A stretch of DNA of 64,000 bases, taken from Chthoniobacteraceae bacterium (GTDB lineage: Bacteria; Verrucomicrobiota; Verrucomicrobiia; Chthoniobacterales; Chthoniobacteraceae). This document shows positions 18,702 to 28,058 of the stretch, one piece after another. The stretch spans positions 34,303 through 98,302 of the forward strand of contig CANFTB010000011.1 of the NCBI GenBank assembly GCA_947449735.1. Direction: 5' to 3'. A program made the translations under genes and the position numbers. The notes beneath the pieces are model-generated. The model was not told the DNA's origin. It saw only the letters and a list, made by a program, of their open reading frames with translations, and did not search any database. The first letter of the stretch is position 1; every line of letters begins with the position of its first letter.

Positions 18702-18732
18702 ATGAGTTTTGCTGGGTGACCAAGTAGGAACC

Positions 18733-19293
18733 TTACGGCGTCGGGGAGGCGGGTGGTTGGTGGTGGGAGAGAATGAACGCCGCGACCTCGCTGATTTTCT
18801 GGCGCCCAAGCATCGGCCCCCAGGTCGGCATGCCCTTCGCCGCAACCCCCTCCGTAACCACTTTGACGATGTCCATCGGCTGCCCGCCGTGGATCCAGAC
18901 GGAATCTTTCAAATTCGGCCCGATCGCACCGGCAAGGTCTGGAAGGTGACAGGGCGCGCACGAAACTGCGTACACCTCCTTGCCCGCCTTCACAACGGCG
19001 GCGTCTCTGCTCATGTTCCACAGGATGGGATTGTTCAACACCCCGGCTTTTTTCGCCGCCTCCTGCGAGGCCATTTCCATCCGCGCAGAAAGCTCCCTGC
19101 CGGGGTCCGACTCCTCGCTGTAGCGGTGCAAAACTGCCCAGTAGCCGAATGCAAAGACAATGCTCGCAAACAAGAGCGCCAGCCACCAGTTCGGCATCGG
19201 ATTGTCGAACTCCTGAATCCCATCGAAGTCATGCGGGCGCACCGGAGCGTTTCCGTCCGCGTCGGTCGATGGATCACGCACAGGGTCACTCAT
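18733..19293 (-). CDS. ccoP: cbb3 oxidase subunit CcoP, single-heme form
   Basis: 186 residues from MSDPVRD, with GAGGAGG upstream of the ATG. The FixP N-terminal anchor is clear (EFDNPMPNWW, membrane helix 36-54). Only one cytochrome c domain follows: CAPCH at 112-116 with the probable Met ligand in GMPTWGP (M155). Classic CcoP is about 300 residues with two c-hemes; this protein carries one and ends soon after the first domain. It delivers electrons to the CcoNO fusion. Its start overlaps the ccoQ-like gene by 8 bp and ccoG follows after 31 bp. Confidence 0.92.
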   Translation of the reverse strand: MSDPVRDPSTDADGNAPVRPHDFDGIQEFDNPMPNWWLALLFASIVFAFGYWAVLHRYSEESDPGRELSARMEMASQEAAKKAGVLNNPILWNMSRDAAVVKAGKEVYAVSCAPCHLPDLAGAIGPNLKDSVWIHGGQPMDIVKVVTEGVAAKGMPTWGPMLGRQKISEVAAFILSHHQPPASPTP

Positions 19294-19453
19294 GCAAGTC
19301 CTCCTCGAGTGGAAGTCCCTCCATCCGGCCGACCTCGTCCCTGGACAAAAGCAGGGCGCGCACTCCTGTGGAAATAAACACAAAGGCAAACATCGCCCAC
19401 CCTAGGATGGACAAACTGCGCTGCCAGTCTTCGAGAATCAGTCTGCGAAACAT
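19286..19453 (-). CDS. ccoQ: CcoQ/FixQ-like small membrane subunit
   Basis: A 55-residue frame between ccoNO and ccoP. It has one hydrophobic helix (about 15-36, ILGWAMFAFVFISTGV) and an acidic tail ending GLPLEEDLHE, which recalls the charged C-terminal tail of CcoQ. Its stop overlaps the ccoP start. CcoQ stabilises the cbb3 core complex. The assignment rests on size, topology, tail and gene order because CcoQ sequences are poorly conserved. Confidence 0.7.
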   Translation of the reverse strand: MFRRLILEDWQRSLSILGWAMFAFVFISTGVRALLLSRDEVGRMEGLPLEEDLHE

Positions 19454-19468
19454 AAACAATGTGCTCCT

Positions 19469-21865
19469 TCAGGGACGTGATGGTTCGTCGGTTAATCCCA
19501 GTTCACCCGGGGATGGCGCCGGAGCACCCGCAACCTCGGCAGCAGCAGTCACAGGTGCTTGGTGCGCGGCCGTCTTACCCAAGCGCTGCAGGTAGGCGAT
19601 CAGCGCCACGATGTCGCGATCCGCCTGGACGGCGGCGCCGGCGGTCCCCAGGTCGGCGGCGATCCCGTCCGCCTCTGTACGCATCTCGGCTAAAATATCG
19701 GCCGACGCCCTCTCCGGATACGGCACCCCCAAGCGCCGCTGGACAGCGATGCGCCCCGGGATCACCTCCCAATCGGCCTTCTCCTTTAAGAGCCAATCGT
19801 AGTTGGGCATCGTCGAGCCGGGGGAAGTCTGGCGGGGGTCCCGCATGTGGTGGAAATGCCAAATGTTGGGATATTTGCCCCCCACCCTCGCCAGGTCCGG
19901 CCCCGTCCGCTTGGACCCCCACTGAAAGGGATGATCATAGGCGCTCTCACCCGCCTTCGAATAGGGCCCGTACCGCAGCACATCACCTGCAAGAGTTCGG
20001 ATCATCTGCGAGTGGCAGTTGTAACACCCCTCCTTCACGTAAAGGTCTCTTCCGTAAAGCTGCAGGGGCGAATACGGCTCCTGCGCCACGCCCTCCATGA
20101 GGTTCTCCTTGCTCATAAGCACCGTGGGCAGGATTTGCGCGACGCCGCCGATCAACACCGCAATCGTGGTTAAGACCGAAAAAGGCAGCGCATTCGCGAG
20201 CAGCTTGTCATACCAGTCCGTCCAGCTCGCACCGGTCAGATCCTTGTGTAAAAACGCCCCCATGACGGAGGCCACCACGCCCCACAAACACAGTCCGCTC
20301 GGCAGTCCGTCAAGCGCCCCCCAGCCCAGCGCGCACACAATCAACGCCAGCGCGTAAAGCACAGGGGGATTCAAGAGTCCCCGCCGGAGCGTGAGGCCGT
20401 CCTGTCCCTCAGGCAGTGCAGCAACCTCGATGTAGGCGTCGTTTTTCTGCGCCCCCTTGATGGTCTTGAACACGTTCCACGCCATCAGAACAAACCCCGA
20501 AAGGTAGAGCATGCCGCCAAAGGCACGCATGTGCATGAGCCAACGCGTCGAGGTCACCGCATCCAAAAAGTTTGGATACGCCAGCACCGAACCGCTGTCT
20601 TTCGTCGCCGACAGCATCAACCCCTGGGTGATGCCCGACACCCACATCGCCGCCACGTAAAGGAGGATGCCCACCATCCCGAGCCAAAAGTGCATCTGAG
20701 CGGCGCTCGTGGAATGCAGCGGACGTTTCCACAGACGCGGAAGCAGCCAGTAAATCATACCCGCCGTCAAAAACCCGTTCCATCCCAGCGCTCCAGAATG
20801 CACGTGCCCGATCGTCCAGTCGGTGTAATGGGAAAGCGCGTTCACCGATTTGATCGAGAGCAGGGGCCCCTCGAATGTCGCCATTCCGTAAAAGGTGACA
20901 GCCGCCGCAAAAAACTGGAGCACCGGCTCGGTCCGCACCCGGTTCCAAACCCCGCGAAGCGTAAGCAAACCGTTCAGCATCCCGCCCCAGGAGGGCGCCC
21001 ACAGCATCAGCGAAAACACCATTCCAAGCGACTGCAGCCAATTCGGCAGGGCAGTGTTCAGCAGGTGGTGCGGCCCCGCCCAGATATACAAAAAGACAAT
21101 CGACCAGAAGTGCACGATCGAGAGCCGGTACGAATACACCGGACGCTCCGCCGCCTTGGGCACGAAGTAGTACATGATCCCCAGCATCGGAGTGGTTAAA
21201 AAAAACGCCACCGCGTTGTGGCCGTACCACCACTGCACCAGCGCGTCCTGAACCCCCCCGAACACCGGATAAGCGTGCGTCCAGCTCGTGGGAATCTGCA
21301 AATGATTGACGATGTAGAGGACGGCGATCGTGATGATCGTGGCGATGTAAAACCACACCGCGACGTAAAGGGTCCGCTCCCGCCGGCGTTGGAGCGTCCA
21401 GAAGAAGTTGATCCCAAAGATCACCCAGACGACGGCCACCGCAAGGTCGATCGGCCAGATCAACTCGGCGTATTCCTTGCCCCGGGTCAACCCCATGGGA
21501 AGCGTAACAGCTGCGGCGACGATAATCAGCTGCCAGCCCCAGAAATGAACGGCGCTTAAAAGGTTGCTCGCCAGCCGCGCCTTCACGAGGCGCTGGGTCG
21601 AATAGTAAACTCCGGCAAACATCATGTTGCCCACAAAGGCAAAGATCACTGCGTTCGTGTGCAGCGGCCTGAGTCGCCCGAAAGTCAGCCAAGGAAGGCC
21701 GGCGTTGGCCTGCCAGAATGCCAACTGCGTGGCAATCAGCACGCCCACCAGCATCCCCACGATCCCCCAGAACAGCGACGCCAGACAGAACTGGCGCACC
21801 ACCCGGTCGTTGAACTCGATCCGCACCCTTGCGTTGCCCACCGCATTCCCCCCGTTCTGAATCAT
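19469..21865 (-). CDS. ccoNO: cbb3-type cytochrome c oxidase, fused subunits I and II (CcoN-CcoO)
   Basis: 798 residues in one uninterrupted frame. The CcoN part (about 1-540) has 12 or more helices with the haem-copper ligands: H69 in LHTNAVIFAF, the YGHNAVAFF block with H216 and nearby Y214, H266-H267, and HYTDWTIGHVH with H346, H354 and H356. The CcoO part follows a hydrophobic anchor and contains one c-haem site, GCYNCHSQ near 613, with Met in STMPNYDWL. It is the catalytic core reducing O2 to water and pumping protons. CcoN and CcoO are separate in proteobacteria. Its ATG overlaps the ccoS stop. Confidence 0.96.
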   Translation of the reverse strand: MIQNGGNAVGNARVRIEFNDRVVRQFCLASLFWGIVGMLVGVLIATQLAFWQANAGLPWLTFGRLRPLHTNAVIFAFVGNMMFAGVYYSTQRLVKARLASNLLSAVHFWGWQLIIVAAAVTLPMGLTRGKEYAELIWPIDLAVAVVWVIFGINFFWTLQRRRERTLYVAVWFYIATIITIAVLYIVNHLQIPTSWTHAYPVFGGVQDALVQWWYGHNAVAFFLTTPMLGIMYYFVPKAAERPVYSYRLSIVHFWSIVFLYIWAGPHHLLNTALPNWLQSLGMVFSLMLWAPSWGGMLNGLLTLRGVWNRVRTEPVLQFFAAAVTFYGMATFEGPLLSIKSVNALSHYTDWTIGHVHSGALGWNGFLTAGMIYWLLPRLWKRPLHSTSAAQMHFWLGMVGILLYVAAMWVSGITQGLMLSATKDSGSVLAYPNFLDAVTSTRWLMHMRAFGGMLYLSGFVLMAWNVFKTIKGAQKNDAYIEVAALPEGQDGLTLRRGLLNPPVLYALALIVCALGWGALDGLPSGLCLWGVVASVMGAFLHKDLTGASWTDWYDKLLANALPFSVLTTIAVLIGGVAQILPTVLMSKENLMEGVAQEPYSPLQLYGRDLYVKEGCYNCHSQMIRTLAGDVLRYGPYSKAGESAYDHPFQWGSKRTGPDLARVGGKYPNIWHFHHMRDPRQTSPGSTMPNYDWLLKEKADWEVIPGRIAVQRRLGVPYPERASADILAEMRTEADGIAADLGTAGAAVQADRDIVALIAYLQRLGKTAAHQAPVTAAAEVAGAPAPSPGELGLTDEPSRP

Positions 21866-22041
21866 CGCCCCCTCCTTTCAAGCGCTGGTACCGCCGGCGC
21901 ACCGGCACTCTTCTCTTCCTCCATCGGCAGCAGCGCGTCGTGAGGCCGCCCCCCACCCTCTCTGATCTGGATTAAAAACAATCCGATGAAAAACACCGCG
22001 AGTCCCAGGCTGACGAAAATGGTGAGTGAAAGGGCGATCAT
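21862..22041 (-). CDS. ccoS: cbb3 oxidase assembly protein CcoS
   Basis: 59 residues from MIALSLTIFVSLG; a GTG five codons upstream is an alternative start. One N-terminal helix (about 3-25) is followed by REGGGRPHDALLPMEEEK, which matches the CcoS pattern of a helix then a short acidic tail. CcoS is needed for cofactor insertion into cbb3. It is the first gene of the operon and its stop overlaps the ccoNO ATG. In proteobacteria ccoS normally closes the ccoGHIS group, so its leading position here is unusual. Confidence 0.82.
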   Translation of the reverse strand: MIALSLTIFVSLGLAVFFIGLFLIQIREGGGRPHDALLPMEEEKSAGAPAVPALERRGR

Positions 22042-22238
22042 AGTGAGACCGTCCACGGATCAAGGCGCCGGCCCGACTGGGGCACTGGTGTTATCTTCCA
22101 CAGAACTCGCTTCATCCTCCCAGAATGCCCTCCGAACCAGTTTTCGTCTCACCGTCCCTTGGCATTTGCTGCCCATTCCTTGCTCTTCCTACGGTATCTT
22201 TCCTTGCGCGGCGGCCCAGCCTCGCAAAAATTAACCCC
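22042..22238. promoter_or_regulatory. Divergent promoter region, cbb3 operon / PocR-AraC regulator
   Basis: 197 bp between the first cbb3 gene and the regulator. It must contain the oxidase operon promoter. I looked for an FNR/ANR box (TTGAT-N4-ATCAA) and did not find a convincing one, so control by the adjacent regulator or another system is possible. Confidence 0.45.
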
Positions 22239-23177
22239 ATGCCGGCTCTCCAAGCCATCGCCCGAAGAATTTCCCGCTCTCAGATACTAGCCGACTACCA
22301 AATCGCCTTTGAGCAGGCGTCCGGCCTTCCGCTGCGCTTTCAAGCCCTGGACACCCAAGCCCCAAAGAGCCTCCCGTTCAGTGGCTACGCCGCGGAAAAC
22401 CCCTTCTGCGCGCTCCTTTCCAAGACACAGGAGGGCTGCAGGATGTGCCAGGCTGTAGACACCAAGATCCGCCGCCGCAATGGAACGCAACCGGTCACCG
22501 AAGTCTGTCTGGCCGGACTGGTGGACACCGCAGTGCCCGTTCTCGTACACGGCACGCTGGCGGGACACTTACGCACCGGACAAGTTGCGCTTCAAAAGCC
22601 AGAGAAGGAGCATTTCAGCCGCATCGCGCGCACCCTGGTCGACTGGGGCCTTCAAACGGACCTGTCCCGCGCCGAAGAGGCGTGGTTCCACTCCAAGGTG
22701 CTTGAACCGGTCCAATTCGAAGCATTTATCCAACTGCTAAAGGTGTTCGCCAGCCACATTGGGATGGCAGCCGAACAGATGCCCGCCGCGCAGCAGGAGC
22801 CCGGCCCTCCGGTCATTCAGAAGGCAATCGACTACATCGCGGAGCACCAACAGGAAGACGTCCACATCGACGAGGTTGCGAAGACACTCAACGTAAGCGT
22901 TTTCTACTTCTGCAAGCTGTTCAAAAAAGCCACGGGCAAGACCTTCACAGAGTATCTCGCCGAAGTCCGGATCGCGAAGGCGAAGAACCTGCTTCTGAAT
23001 CCGCACGTCCGCATTTCAGAGGCCGCTTTCGAGTCGGGATTCCAGTCCATCACCCACTTCAACAGGGTCTTCCGCAAGCTCACCGGGTGCAGTCCCAGCG
23101 CGTTCAGAGAGAGCCTGCGTTCCGGGTGGGGCGCAGAATCCCCCGCCGACCATTTCCTGGTTGAAAGCCGCGGGTAA
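22239..23177 (+). CDS. AraC-family regulator with PocR ligand-binding domain
   Basis: 312 residues from MPALQAIARRIS; the frame opens earlier but this ATG begins the recognisable domain. The N-terminal PocR-type sensory domain (about 15-150) has FEQASGLPLRF, NPFCALLSKTQEGCRMCQ with three Cys residues, and EVCLAGLVDTAVPV..GHLRTGQV. The C-terminal AraC helix-turn-helix pair (about 205-302) shows DYIAEHQQEDVHIDEVAKTL and FESGFQSITHFNRVFRKLTG. PocR domains bind small molecules such as diols or sugars, and the Cys set could bind a metal or sense redox. It is divergent from the cbb3 operon, so regulation of it is a reasonable guess, not shown. Confidence 0.9.
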   Translation: MPALQAIARRISRSQILADYQIAFEQASGLPLRFQALDTQAPKSLPFSGYAAENPFCALLSKTQEGCRMCQAVDTKIRRRNGTQPVTEVCLAGLVDTAVPVLVHGTLAGHLRTGQVALQKPEKEHFSRIARTLVDWGLQTDLSRAEEAWFHSKVLEPVQFEAFIQLLKVFASHIGMAAEQMPAAQQEPGPPVIQKAIDYIAEHQQEDVHIDEVAKTLNVSVFYFCKLFKKATGKTFTEYLAEVRIAKAKNLLLNPHVRISEAAFESGFQSITHFNRVFRKLTGCSPSAFRESLRSGWGAESPADHFLVESRG

Positions 23178-23252
23178 AGACCGACTCGGGCTCTTCTGCG
23201 AGGGCGCCTTCGTTATCGCCTTGCTTTTTTGCCTGACTGATTCGGGAATCTC

Positions 23253-24023
23253 ATGGTTCTCAAATCCATTCCCCTTATGACACCACGCATCGCCCTCTCC
23301 GCTCTTCTCGTTTGCACAAGCTTCGCCTTTGCCGAGACCTCCCCCAACTACGCAATCAAGCCCGTGCTCCATCCCGGAACGGAAAAGAGACACGAGAGCT
23401 TCAATGAAATCTCCAAAAAGGGAGAGGCCGAGATCGTGTTCCTGGGGGACTCCATCACGCACGCATGGGACCGGCAGGGGGCAGGAAAGGACAGCTGGGA
23501 TAAAACCTGGGTGCCGCTCAAGGCCGCAAACTTTGGAATCGGCGGAGACCGCACAGAGCACGTGCTCTGGCGCCTGGAGAACGGAAACTTCGACGGACTC
23601 AAACCAAAGCTGATCGTCCTGATGATCGGCACCAACAACACGGGACACCAAGGGCGCCCTCAAAAGGAACTGGATGGAGCCGTGTACCAGTGCTCCGCAC
23701 AGCAGACCGCCGATGGAGTGAAGGCGATCCTTGGGAAGCTCGGACAGAAGTGTCCCTCCTCCAAGGTACTGCTCCTGGGCATTTTCCCGAGGGGCGCAAA
23801 CAACGAGGACAAAATGCGCCAGCAAAACGAGGCCACCAACGCGCTTATCAAGGGCTACGCCGACGGTCAGAAGGTGGTCTTCATGGACATCGGCGCCAAG
23901 TTTCTGGAGTCCGACGGCACTCTTTCCAAGGAGATCATGCCCGACCTCTTGCACCCAAACGCGAAGGGCTACGAGATCTGGACACAGGCCATCGAGACCA
24001 AGGTGCGCGAAATGCTGAAATAG
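23253..24023 (+). CDS. Secreted SGNH hydrolase (PAF-acetylhydrolase-like)
   Basis: 256 residues; an alternative start at 23277 (MTPRIALSALL) gives a more compact signal peptide ending at FAFA-E. Blocks: FLGDSITHAW with nucleophile S67, NFGIGGDRTEHVLWRL, IVLMIGTNNTGHQ, and the C-terminal DLLHPNAKGY Asp/His pair. This is the GDSL subfamily related to platelet-activating factor acetylhydrolase IB, common in Verrucomicrobiota and Planctomycetota as secreted carbohydrate esterases. It follows the AraC gene by 75-99 bp and is itself followed by a good terminator. Confidence 0.9.
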   Translation: MVLKSIPLMTPRIALSALLVCTSFAFAETSPNYAIKPVLHPGTEKRHESFNEISKKGEAEIVFLGDSITHAWDRQGAGKDSWDKTWVPLKAANFGIGGDRTEHVLWRLENGNFDGLKPKLIVLMIGTNNTGHQGRPQKELDGAVYQCSAQQTADGVKAILGKLGQKCPSSKVLLLGIFPRGANNEDKMRQQNEATNALIKGYADGQKVVFMDIGAKFLESDGTLSKEIMPDLLHPNAKGYEIWTQAIETKVREMLK

Positions 24024-24057
24024 CTCGTCCCCGCTCTACCAGTCAGACTTCAGGCTC

Positions 24058-24100
24058 CACCCCCGTCAGGCTCCAACCGGCGGGGGTGTTCCTTTTCTTT
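24058..24100 (+). terminator. Rho-independent terminator after SGNH hydrolase
   Basis: Arms cacccccg (24058-24065) and cgggggtg (24081-24088) form a perfect 8-bp GC-rich stem, followed by the T-rich run ttccttttcttt. It lies 35 nt after the hydrolase stop on the same strand. Confidence 0.75.
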
Positions 24101-24181
24101 CATCCATAACCCTCACCGCAAGCGCCTTACTGCGCGCCCACGCATGACCCGCCATTCACAGCCAGGCTCCGCCACAACGGC

Positions 24182-24997
24182 TCAATCCACCGCCCGGTAA
24201 CAGGTCGCCTTTTCAATCACCACGCGATCAAACTGTTCGCAGAGGTTCATGGTGGTCTCCGCGCCGCCCAAAAAAAGATAGCCCCCCGGCCGCAGGAGCC
24301 TGCGGGTTTTGGACAAAATCGCCTTCTTCGTTGGAACGTCAAAGTAGATCAGCACGTTCCTCAAAAACACCACGTCGGTGCCCGGAAAGAGCGGCCAGTG
24401 GTCCAGCAGGTTCATCTCCCTGAACTGCACTTTTTTACGAAGCGCATCGCTGAACTCCCACTCATCCCCGTGCCGTTCGAAATGTTTCACCAGTAGCGCC
24501 GCAGGCAGCCCCCTGTTGACCTCCAACTGGTTGAAACGCCCTGCCTGTGCGCGAGACAGCACCTCCCTGCACAGGTCGGTTGCGATGAAGTTCAGGTTCC
24601 ACTGCAACAGCTCCGGACAATGCTCCGCGATGGTCATCAGCACGCTGAAGCACTCCTGCCCCGTGGAAGCTGCTCCACACCAGAAGTTCAACTGCTTGTC
24701 AGCTCTGCGCTTTTCCAAGAGTTCTGGTAAAATCACCTTCCGGAGCGCCTCAAAAGGATGCAGGTCCCTGAAAAACGATGTCTCGTTAGTCGTCATCGCA
24801 TCCACAACGCTCCGGTGCATCTCGCTGTTGGGATGTCTCTTCAAGTGAGCCACTAGGGCGTCTACGCTCTCAAATTTCTTTTTGCGGGCCAAGGCATCCA
24901 GTCTGGATTCAACCAGATATTCCTTGCCCGGCTCCAGTACGATGGCCGCCTGCTCGCGCACATACGTGCAAACATATTCAAAATCTTCGGTCTTCAT
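24182..24997 (-). CDS. cheR: Chemotaxis protein methyltransferase CheR
   Basis: 271 residues. The N-terminal CheR domain includes MTTNETSFFRDLHPFE; the SAM-binding domain includes FWCGAASTGQECFSV (normally ..CS.GEEPYS), IATDLCREVLSRAQAGRF and DVVFLRNVLIYFD. It methylates receptor glutamates using S-adenosylmethionine. The 'GQECFS' variant of the usual GEEPYS box is notable but conservative. It is the last gene of the chemotaxis group, 113 bp after cheY. No cheB methylesterase is found in the window. Confidence 0.93.
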   Translation of the reverse strand: MKTEDFEYVCTYVREQAAIVLEPGKEYLVESRLDALARKKKFESVDALVAHLKRHPNSEMHRSVVDAMTTNETSFFRDLHPFEALRKVILPELLEKRRADKQLNFWCGAASTGQECFSVLMTIAEHCPELLQWNLNFIATDLCREVLSRAQAGRFNQLEVNRGLPAALLVKHFERHGDEWEFSDALRKKVQFREMNLLDHWPLFPGTDVVFLRNVLIYFDVPTKKAILSKTRRLLRPGGYLFLGGAETTMNLCEQFDRVVIEKATCYRAVD

Positions 24998-25110
24998 AGG
25001 CTGCCGGAATCGGCGCTTTCAGCTTTCATTGGGGATCAACACGCAGGGCATGGATCCAGCGGAGGCTTCTGAGTTTTTAGTGAAATGCGGACGAAAATAG
25101 ACGAATTGCT

Positions 25111-25473
25111 CTACACGCCCAGAATGGCCAACTTGTCCACCAAATGCTCCTTGGTGAACGGCTTCATCAAGTACTCGTTCGCACCCGCACCGAGCGCCTT
25201 CACCATCTGGTCCATGGAGGACTCGGTGGTGACCATCATCACCGGAATGTCCCCAAGCAACGCGTTCGCACGCACCGCGCAGAGCAGCTCGTAGCCGTTC
25301 ATCACCGGCATGTTCCAGTCGACTAAAAGAAGGTCCACAACCTCCCCCCCATACAGCCTGCCCATCGCATCCTGTCCGTCGACAGCCTCGGAGACCTCCC
25401 AACCCATCTCTGTCAGCACGCGGGTCAGCATCAAGCGCGAGATGCGCGAGTCGTCCACTACTAGCGCACGCAT
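25111..25473 (-). CDS. cheY: CheY-like single-domain response regulator
   Basis: 120 residues, exactly one receiver domain. Acid pocket D7/D8, phospho-acceptor D52 in LLVDWNMP, switch Thr in MVTTES (T82/T83) and K104 in LMKPF are all present. No output domain is present, so it is a chemotaxis-type diffusible regulator receiving phosphate from CheA. It lies between the MCP gene and cheR on the same strand; 259 bp of apparently non-coding DNA precede it. Confidence 0.93.
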   Translation of the reverse strand: MRALVVDDSRISRLMLTRVLTEMGWEVSEAVDGQDAMGRLYGGEVVDLLLVDWNMPVMNGYELLCAVRANALLGDIPVMMVTTESSMDQMVKALGAGANEYLMKPFTKEHLVDKLAILGV

Positions 25474-25732
25474 GACAGACCTCCGGTGTTTGTGAAACAG
25501 CCGGCTCCAGGGGCAAGGCCCGGCGCGCCGCGGCGACGAACGCCGATAAACGCCCGCCCCGATTGCCGACTCAAAAGCTCTAAGATGTTCATTCTGATTT
25601 TATTCACTTCCCAAATGACACTACTGGAGTCCGCCGGACAGCCACCGGGCACCCGCTTCCATCAAGTGCGGCATCGCCCGGCCCCGGTGCGCCCCCCCTT
25701 TTTGCGGGGAACACACCGGTTCCGCTCCCGTT

Positions 25733-27898
25733 CTACTTCTGCGCCGCGGCCACCGTCCGCTGGAGTGTCGCTGCCATCTTCGCCAACTCCACCGACGCTT
25801 TCTCCGTATCGACCGCGCCGATGGTCGTGTCCCTCGCTGCCTGCGCCACGCCGCCGATGTTCTGGGCGATCTCCGTGCTGCCCTTGGCGGCCTCGCTCAC
25901 GTTCCTGCTGATCTCGTTCGTGGTAGCCGTCTGCTCCTCCACTGCCGTCGCGATCGTGTTTTGATAGTCGCTGATCTTGTTAATCACAGCGCTGATCTCC
26001 GAGATGGCAGCGACCGCGTGCTTGGTATCCGCCTGGATGGTTTCAATCTTCTGGCTGATGTCCTCCGTCGCCTTGGCTGTCTCCTTGGCGAGTTCCTTCA
26101 CCTCGTTCGCCACCACCGCAAACCCCTTGCCTGCCTCGCCCGCCCTCGCGGCTTCAATGGTTGCGTTCAGTGCCAGCAGGTTTGTTTGTCTGGCAATCGA
26201 CGTGATCGTCTTGATCACCTTCCCGATCTCCGCGCTGCTCAATCCCAGCTTCGAGACCGTTTCGGTGGCGCTGTCCGCCGCCTTGACGCCGACCGTCGCG
26301 ACCTTTGCAGCCTCCTGCGCATTTTTTGCAATCTCGCGGATGCTGGCACTCATCTCCTCGGTCCCAGCGGCGACCGTTTGCACATTGGTGCTCACTTCCT
26401 GCGCGGCGGCCGCCACGACGCCTGCCTGCGTGCAGGTCTCCTCCGCGTTCGCCACCATTTGCTGGCTGTTCGCAGTCAACTCCTCAGACGCCGAGGACAA
26501 AGTCTGAGCATTCTCCGAAACTTCCTTGAGCACTTGCACCAGCGCGATCCGCTGGCGCACCACAGCAGTGACGTCCGTAGCGATCTCTACGACCTTCACC
26601 ACCCTGCCGGTCTCGTCCGTCACCGGGGAATACACGGCCTGCAGCCACAGCTCCTTCCCCGAACGACTGACTCCCCTGAATTCGCCTGCCTTGCTCTTTC
26701 CAGACTTCAAGTCGGGCCAGAACTGCTGGTACTCCGCCGAGCTGGTCGTCGCGCTGTCGCAAAAAGCGCGGTGATGCCTGCCCTGCAGGGATTCTGGCGT
26801 ATACTCCATTACCTCCTGGAATATTTTGTTTGCCTGCAGAACGTTCCCATCGGTGTCAAACTCGATATACGCATACGACGCGTCGATCGCCCGGAACACC
26901 CCGCGCATGTTCTGCCGCTCCACCTCCGCCGCAGTGATGTCGTACCGCACTCCCAGGTATTTCTTCGGCTTGCCGTTTTCCCCGAGAATCGGAGCGATGA
27001 CGGCGTCCACGTAATACGGGGTCCCGTCCTTGGCCCTGTTCTTGATGATCCCGCGGAACAGGCTGCCCCGGCCGATGGTGGACCAAAGCTCCTTGAACAC
27101 TTCCTTGGGCATGTCCGGGTGCCGGGTCGTGTTGTGCGGCTTCCCGAGCAGCTCCTCGCGGCTGTATTTGGATACTTCGCAGAACTTGTCGTTCACGCAA
27201 AGGATGTCGCCCCGCAGATCAGACTCGGACACGATGCTCGTCATGTCCATGATCTCGGTCCTTGCCTTCAGCTCGGCCTTCGACGCCGTGATGTCCGTTG
27301 CAAACTTGACGACTTTCACGGGCCGACCGGCGTCGTCCAGAATCGGATTATAGGAGGCAATGATCCAGACCTCCCGGCCTCCCTTTGCGAGGCGCTTGAA
27401 CTCGCCGGCTTGAAACTCTCCCGCGTTGAGAGCCTCCCAGAACCTCCGGTATTCATTGGACCGGGTGTAGGAGCCGTCGCAGAACATCTGGTGGTGCTGC
27501 CCCTGAATCTCGGAAAGGTTGTAGCCCAGCACCTTGAGAAAGTTGTCGTTGGCGGTGAGGACGCGTCCGTCGAGTGAGAACTCGATCACCGCCTGGGAGC
27601 GGTTCAGCGCCTCTGTCTGGCGTCGCAGCATCCGCAGCTCCTGGTCGTCCCGTACTGAGGCGACGTCTTTGAGCACCGGCGGACGGCCCGCCTTGCGTGC
27701 AGCGGTCTTTGCCGGAGACTCGGTTTTTGGTGCGCGGGGCCTCGGCTCCCCCTCAAGCAGCACCCGGTCGGGTTCGGCTGCCGGAAGGCGGGCGGAGTTA
27801 AACAACGGCACGGCGTGGTGCTCGCGGGATGCGTGCGCTTCGTCGAAGGCTTCTGGTTGAATCGCACTGGAATGTGGACGGACGGATTTGTCGGGCAT
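25733..27898 (-). CDS. Soluble methyl-accepting chemotaxis protein with three PAS domains
   Basis: 721 residues from [10 protein letters not shown]; the frame opens 101 codons earlier but that part is low-complexity. No transmembrane helix is seen, so the receptor is cytosolic. A disordered, basic N-terminus (1-95) precedes three PAS domains (about 102-210, 225-335, 345-460). The second carries HPDMPKEVF, resembling the FAD-binding PAS of the aerotaxis receptor Aer. The signalling domain (about 480-720) has the conserved hairpin tip [18 protein letters not shown] followed by [21 protein letters not shown]. There is no C-terminal CheR-tethering pentapeptide. It probably senses redox or energy state. 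Confidence 0.9.
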   Translation of the reverse strand: MPDKSVRPHSSAIQPEAFDEAHASREHHAVPLFNSARLPAAEPDRVLLEGEPRPRAPKTESPAKTAARKAGRPPVLKDVASVRDDQELRMLRRQTEALNRSQAVIEFSLDGRVLTANDNFLKVLGYNLSEIQGQHHQMFCDGSYTRSNEYRRFWEALNAGEFQAGEFKRLAKGGREVWIIASYNPILDDAGRPVKVVKFATDITASKAELKARTEIMDMTSIVSESDLRGDILCVNDKFCEVSKYSREELLGKPHNTTRHPDMPKEVFKELWSTIGRGSLFRGIIKNRAKDGTPYYVDAVIAPILGENGKPKKYLGVRYDITAAEVERQNMRGVFRAIDASYAYIEFDTDGNVLQANKIFQEVMEYTPESLQGRHHRAFCDSATTSSAEYQQFWPDLKSGKSKAGEFRGVSRSGKELWLQAVYSPVTDETGRVVKVVEIATDVTAVVRQRIALVQVLKEVSENAQTLSSASEELTANSQQMVANAEETCTQAGVVAAAAQEVSTNVQTVAAGTEEMSASIREIAKNAQEAAKVATVGVKAADSATETVSKLGLSSAEIGKVIKTITSIARQTNLLALNATIEAARAGEAGKGFAVVANEVKELAKETAKATEDISQKIETIQADTKHAVAAISEISAVINKISDYQNTIATAVEEQTATTNEISRNVSEAAKGSTEIAQNIGGVAQAARDTTIGAVDTEKASVELAKMAATLQRTVAAAQK

Positions 27899-28058
27899 GG
27901 GTTGGATGGGATGCGGGGCGGGTTGAGCTGGATGGGAAATCAGAAAAAAGGGGATTCGATGATTCAGGCGCTTTTGAACGCCGCTGAGTCGTTGCGGCGT
28001 CGAACGCGATATGCCTTGGATACGGAATGCGGGCGCAGCGGATCCAGAAGTACGGAGG

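Noticed and set aside
19469..21865. ccoNO as an artefact of a lost stop codon
   Set aside because: The linker is a continuous, sensible membrane sequence and such fusions are known outside proteobacteria.
22042..22238. FNR/ANR-type operator before the cbb3 operon
   Set aside because: No TTGAT-N4-ATCAA-like palindrome could be found by eye.
25961..27577. 538-codon + strand frame opposite the MCP
   Set aside because: Shadow of the PAS and MCP domains; no recognisable domain.
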